Source: Arcanobacterium sp. (GTDB lineage Bacteria > Actinomycetota > Actinomycetes > Actinomycetales > Actinomycetaceae). From it: a DNA stretch of 64,000 nucleotides. Positions within the stretch are counted from its first letter, which is position 1, and each line of letters starts with the position of its first letter. The notes under the pieces were generated by a model that saw nothing but the letters and a program-made list of their open reading frames with translations, was not told the origin of the DNA and did not search any database. The position numbers and the translations under genes were made by a program. Shown in pieces: positions 61,775-64,000 of the stretch. The DNA is taken from contig JALFSN010000005.1 of NCBI GenBank assembly GCA_022778805.1, positions 117,029-181,028 on the forward strand, written 5' to 3'.

Positions 61775-62504
61775 TTTTCGTCTTTTGGCAGCCAAACATG
61801 GGCGGGTCATGATTCCGTTAATCATGGTCATTATCGCTCTAGCAATCGTTCGGGTTGTGTCAGATGAGCTAGTGGTGCAGCAAATATACGGTATTGGCGT
61901 TATGCTTCTCGAAATTGCGATAACACTGTATGCGTTAGATGCTGTGCTTCGGCTCACTGGCGCTTGTGATGATCGTTTACTCTTGCTTTCTCCTTTGTCG
62001 CGCTGGCGTTTAGCTGTTTGCAATATGCTCATACTCTCCTTGTACCTCCTATGCAGTTATGGTGCTACGTTCCTACCATTAGCAAAGTCCTCATCGGTTG
62101 ATGGGATGGTGCAGTTAGCTAATCTTCTCGGATATATCGTCTCGATATTCACTGGCCTTGGTTTGATGCTGCTCGTATCGTACACGTTGAAAAATATTCG
62201 CACCCGTTTTCCTTATCTGTTATCGGCTTGGTTTGTTTTTTCGGTTACCATACTGCTCGCGGTGATTGCTTGTGTGCAGATACTTAAAAAGGTTGCGCCA
62301 GAGGCTCAATGGCTATTAGGAGTGACCTCGAGCGACTCGATAGTCAACCTATATTCAGCTAGTCTCCCCGTCACTGTTATCGGGCTTGGGGATCAAGTGA
62401 ACAATGCTTTCTTCTTCATCGCGGCGAATATGCTCCTGGGAATCATTGTCTGGTTGAGCGCGTTCATGCTCTCCCGACGAAAAAACAACTTCATACGGCT
62501 ATAG
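61758..62504 (+). CDS. epeB: ABC transporter permease (EpeB/YydJ-like)
   Basis: About 248 residues, six predicted membrane segments, of the ABC-2-like permease class found with peptide self-resistance transporters. The start is placed at 61758 (GAGGAG upstream), overlapping the ATPase gene end; in-frame GTG 61746 and ATG 61767 are alternatives. The gene ends 46 bp before the IS left end. Sequence identity to YydJ cannot be judged by eye; the assignment rests on order and topology. Confidence 0.85.
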   Translation: MLRMSDFRLLAAKHGRVMIPLIMVIIALAIVRVVSDELVVQQIYGIGVMLLEIAITLYALDAVLRLTGACDDRLLLLSPLSRWRLAVCNMLILSLYLLCSYGATFLPLAKSSSVDGMVQLANLLGYIVSIFTGLGLMLLVSYTLKNIRTRFPYLLSAWFVFSVTILLAVIACVQILKKVAPEAQWLLGVTSSDSIVNLYSASLPVTVIGLGDQVNNAFFFIAANMLLGIIVWLSAFMLSRRKNNFIRL

Positions 62505-62550
62505 ACAAGCTAGTAGACGGGTAATACTCCGCTCTGCAAGACTTACAGGT

Positions 62551-62562
62551 TGTACTGAACCC
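62551..62562 (+). repeat. IS left inverted repeat
   Basis: TGTACTGAACCC, followed by a second conserved block (TTGGAC) shared with the right end. Confidence 0.85.
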
Positions 62563-62607
62563 TGAAAGTTGGACGGTTATTTGTTCAGTTTTAGGGTAGG
62601 GGGTGTT

Positions 62608-63108
62608 ATGCGTCCTGATAGTTCGTTGTCGGTGGAGCAGCGAGGGGCGGCTGTTGATTCGTTTGAGGCGGGGTATGGCTCTCGAGCCACAGCGAGAAAA
62701 CTTGGGTTGCCGTTTCGGCCGGTGAATCTTCTTTATGACAGGTGGGTTCTGCATGGGAGAATGGCGCTTGTGGCACGTGATACGAAAGCTGTTTACTCGT
62801 GGGAGTTCAAGCGCTCGGTTGTTGCTCGTTTTCTTGCTGGTGAGAGTGCGAGGCAGTTGGCGGCAGAGTTTAATTTTTCTTCGGTTGATATCGTGTATTC
62901 CTGGGTGCGGGTGTGGCGTTTAGCTGGTGATGAGGGCTTACGCCCGAAAAGGCGTGGTAGGAAGCCGAAAACGTTGATTGCTAGCCCTGATCCCGAGAGG
63001 AGCGCGACGGTTCCGGATGCTGCGTTAATTGAGGAGAATACGAGGTTAAAAGCAGAGGTAGCGTATTTGAAAACATTACGAGATCTGAGGGATCAGGGGC
63101 AAGGCTAA
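62608..63108 (+). CDS. IS3 transposase OrfA
   Basis: 166 residues, with two helix-turn-helix repeats (GYGSRATARKLGLPFRPVNLL; FLAGESARQLAAEFNFSS, each followed by a W-containing helix) and a C-terminal leucine-zipper-like coiled coil (ALIEENTRLKAEVAYLKTL). It binds the IS ends. The stop TAA at 63106-63108 is in the same frame as orfB, which begins three codons later. Confidence 0.9.
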   Translation: MRPDSSLSVEQRGAAVDSFEAGYGSRATARKLGLPFRPVNLLYDRWVLHGRMALVARDTKAVYSWEFKRSVVARFLAGESARQLAAEFNFSSVDIVYSWVRVWRLAGDEGLRPKRRGRKPKTLIASPDPERSATVPDAALIEENTRLKAEVAYLKTLRDLRDQGQG

Positions 63109-63117
63109 AAGACCCGT

Positions 63118-63966
63118 GTGGTTGCCACTCTCAGATCTGAATACCCGTTGCCGGTACTGTTACAGGTAGCCAATCTGGCGCGATCGACGTTCTATTATCA
63201 GCTGGGGCAGATGCAGGCTCAGGACCGGCATGTGAAGTTGAAACAGGCGATTCGCAAGATTTTCGATAAAAGCCATCAGCGTTATGGTTATCGCCGTGTT
63301 CGGCTTCAGCTGCTGCGTGATGGGTGGTGTGTGTCGCGCAAGCTTGTTGCTAAGTTGATGAGGCAGCTCGGTTTACGCTCTAAAACGAGGAAGCGTAAGT
63401 GTTACAACTCTTACCGCGGTACAACGTCACGTCGGGCTGATAATCATTTAGATCGGCGGTTTGCCACGGAAAAGCCGAATCAACAATGGGTCTGCGATAT
63501 TACCCAGTTCCAGATCTCGGGGCAGAAGCTGTATTTGTCTGCGGTGATGGATTTGTGTGATCATTCGATTCTTGCTCACACTCTTTCGGTGTCTCCTACA
63601 ACGAAAGTGTCCGCGTTGAGCCTGAAAAAGGCTTTTCGTGTAGCGGGTGATCCTGAAGGTGTTCTTGTTCATACTGATCAGGGTTATCACTATCAGCACC
63701 AGTCATGGATCAGTCAGCTAGTTGAGCATCAGTGCGTTCAATCCATGAGCCGTAAGGGCAATTGTTACGATAACTCCGTGATGGAGAACTTCTTTTCTCA
63801 CTTGAAAGAAGAAATGTTCAACAATGACTCATTCGCTTCCATCAGCGAGCTACGCGCAGCGATTGACGAGTACATACAGTGGTACAACACTGAGCGTATG
63901 CAAGAACGGCTCGGAGGGATGACCCCAAACGAATACCGGCAACACGCACTAACCACCATCGGATAG
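63118..63966 (+). CDS. IS3 transposase OrfB (DDE integrase)
   Basis: 282 residues. An HTH_21-like N-terminus (RYGYRRVRLQLLRDG) precedes the rve DDE domain: CDITQF (first Asp), HTDQGYHYQ (second Asp), and NSVMENFFSHLKEEM (Glu). The MSRKGNCYDN block is typical of the IS150 subgroup. GTG start; in the same frame as orfA, separated by one stop codon, rather than in the -1 frame common for the family. Confidence 0.92.
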   Translation: MVATLRSEYPLPVLLQVANLARSTFYYQLGQMQAQDRHVKLKQAIRKIFDKSHQRYGYRRVRLQLLRDGWCVSRKLVAKLMRQLGLRSKTRKRKCYNSYRGTTSRRADNHLDRRFATEKPNQQWVCDITQFQISGQKLYLSAVMDLCDHSILAHTLSVSPTTKVSALSLKKAFRVAGDPEGVLVHTDQGYHYQHQSWISQLVEHQCVQSMSRKGNCYDNSVMENFFSHLKEEMFNNDSFASISELRAAIDEYIQWYNTERMQERLGGMTPNEYRQHALTTIG

Positions 63967-63987
63967 AATCACACTGTCCAAGAATTG

Positions 63988-63999
63988 GGGTTCAGTACA
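63988..63999 (-). repeat. IS right inverted repeat
   Basis: GGGTTCAGTACA, the reverse complement of the left end. Confidence 0.85.
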
Positions 64000-64000
64000 G

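Larger units (their letters stand above)
62551..63999 (+). mobile_element. IS3-family insertion sequence (IS150-like)
   Basis: About 1.45 kb with terminal inverted repeats TGTACTGAACCC / GGGTTCAGTACA (12 bp perfect, further partial match) and two transposase genes orfA and orfB. The ends begin TG and end CA as usual in IS3. The target duplication cannot be checked because the right flank is outside the window. It lies 46 bp after the epipeptide cluster. Confidence 0.92.

Overview
ORGANISM. The chromosomal part points to a mid-GC actinobacterium of the Actinomycetaceae type (Arcanobacterium, Trueperella or a relative). The evidence is an E2-E1 fused 2-oxoglutarate decarboxylase (kgd), a SigR/RsrA-type sigma and zinc anti-sigma pair followed by the 24-residue ribosomal protein bL37, an actinobacterial-type Dcd, and AAAGGAG ribosome binding sites. 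The genus is an inference.

LAYOUT. (1) 1-7.0 kb: two CNNM/CBS-domain membrane proteins, divergent kgd, and an SGNH-like protein. (2) 7.2-25.0 kb: a host-glycan locus. It has a sugar ABC transporter, a GH112 galacto-N-biose/lacto-N-biose phosphorylase, a UDP-glucose pyrophosphorylase, a ROK kinase, nagA, nagB, an AgaS-type isomerase, a PfkB-type kinase, a KbaY/GatY-type aldolase and two tandem DeoR regulators. The stress sigma module sits inside it at 21.3-22.6 kb. (3) 25.6-29.4 kb: dcd, ppk2, an M18 aminopeptidase and tRNA-Gly(CCC). (4) 29.6-58.9 kb: a siphovirus-type prophage, nearly all on the minus strand. It carries two serine recombinases, lysis genes, a tail module with a -1 frameshift chaperone, an HK97-type head module, terminase, and a metK plus two-DNA-methyltransferase cassette. 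A two-gene secreted-protein cassette sits between portal and terminase. No repressor or replication genes are visible. (5) 59.1-62.5 kb: a plus-strand, AT-richer five-gene cluster matching the Bacillus subtilis yydFGHIJ/epeXEPAB epipeptide system: 38-residue precursor, radical SAM epimerase, M50 protease, ABC ATPase and permease. (6) 62.55-64.0 kb: an IS3-family (IS150-like) element.

HOW THE PARTS WORK TOGETHER. The glycan locus can be read as a full route. Imported Gal-beta-1,3-HexNAc is split by the phosphorylase into Gal-1-P and GalNAc or GlcNAc. The amino sugar is phosphorylated (ROK kinase candidate), deacetylated (NagA), then enters through NagB (GlcNAc branch) or AgaS, tagatose-6-P kinase and tagatose-bisphosphate aldolase (GalNAc branch). 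The epipeptide cluster would make a short D-amino-acid-containing antimicrobial peptide and export or resist it through its own ABC transporter. Its place between the prophage packaging end and an insertion sequence, and its different base use, suggest horizontal acquisition. The most notable findings are the epipeptide cluster, the gpG/gpGT slippery site, the prophage cargo cassette with a large hairpin inside its signal-peptide codons, the phage metK-methyltransferase cassette, and the complete GNB/LNB pathway.
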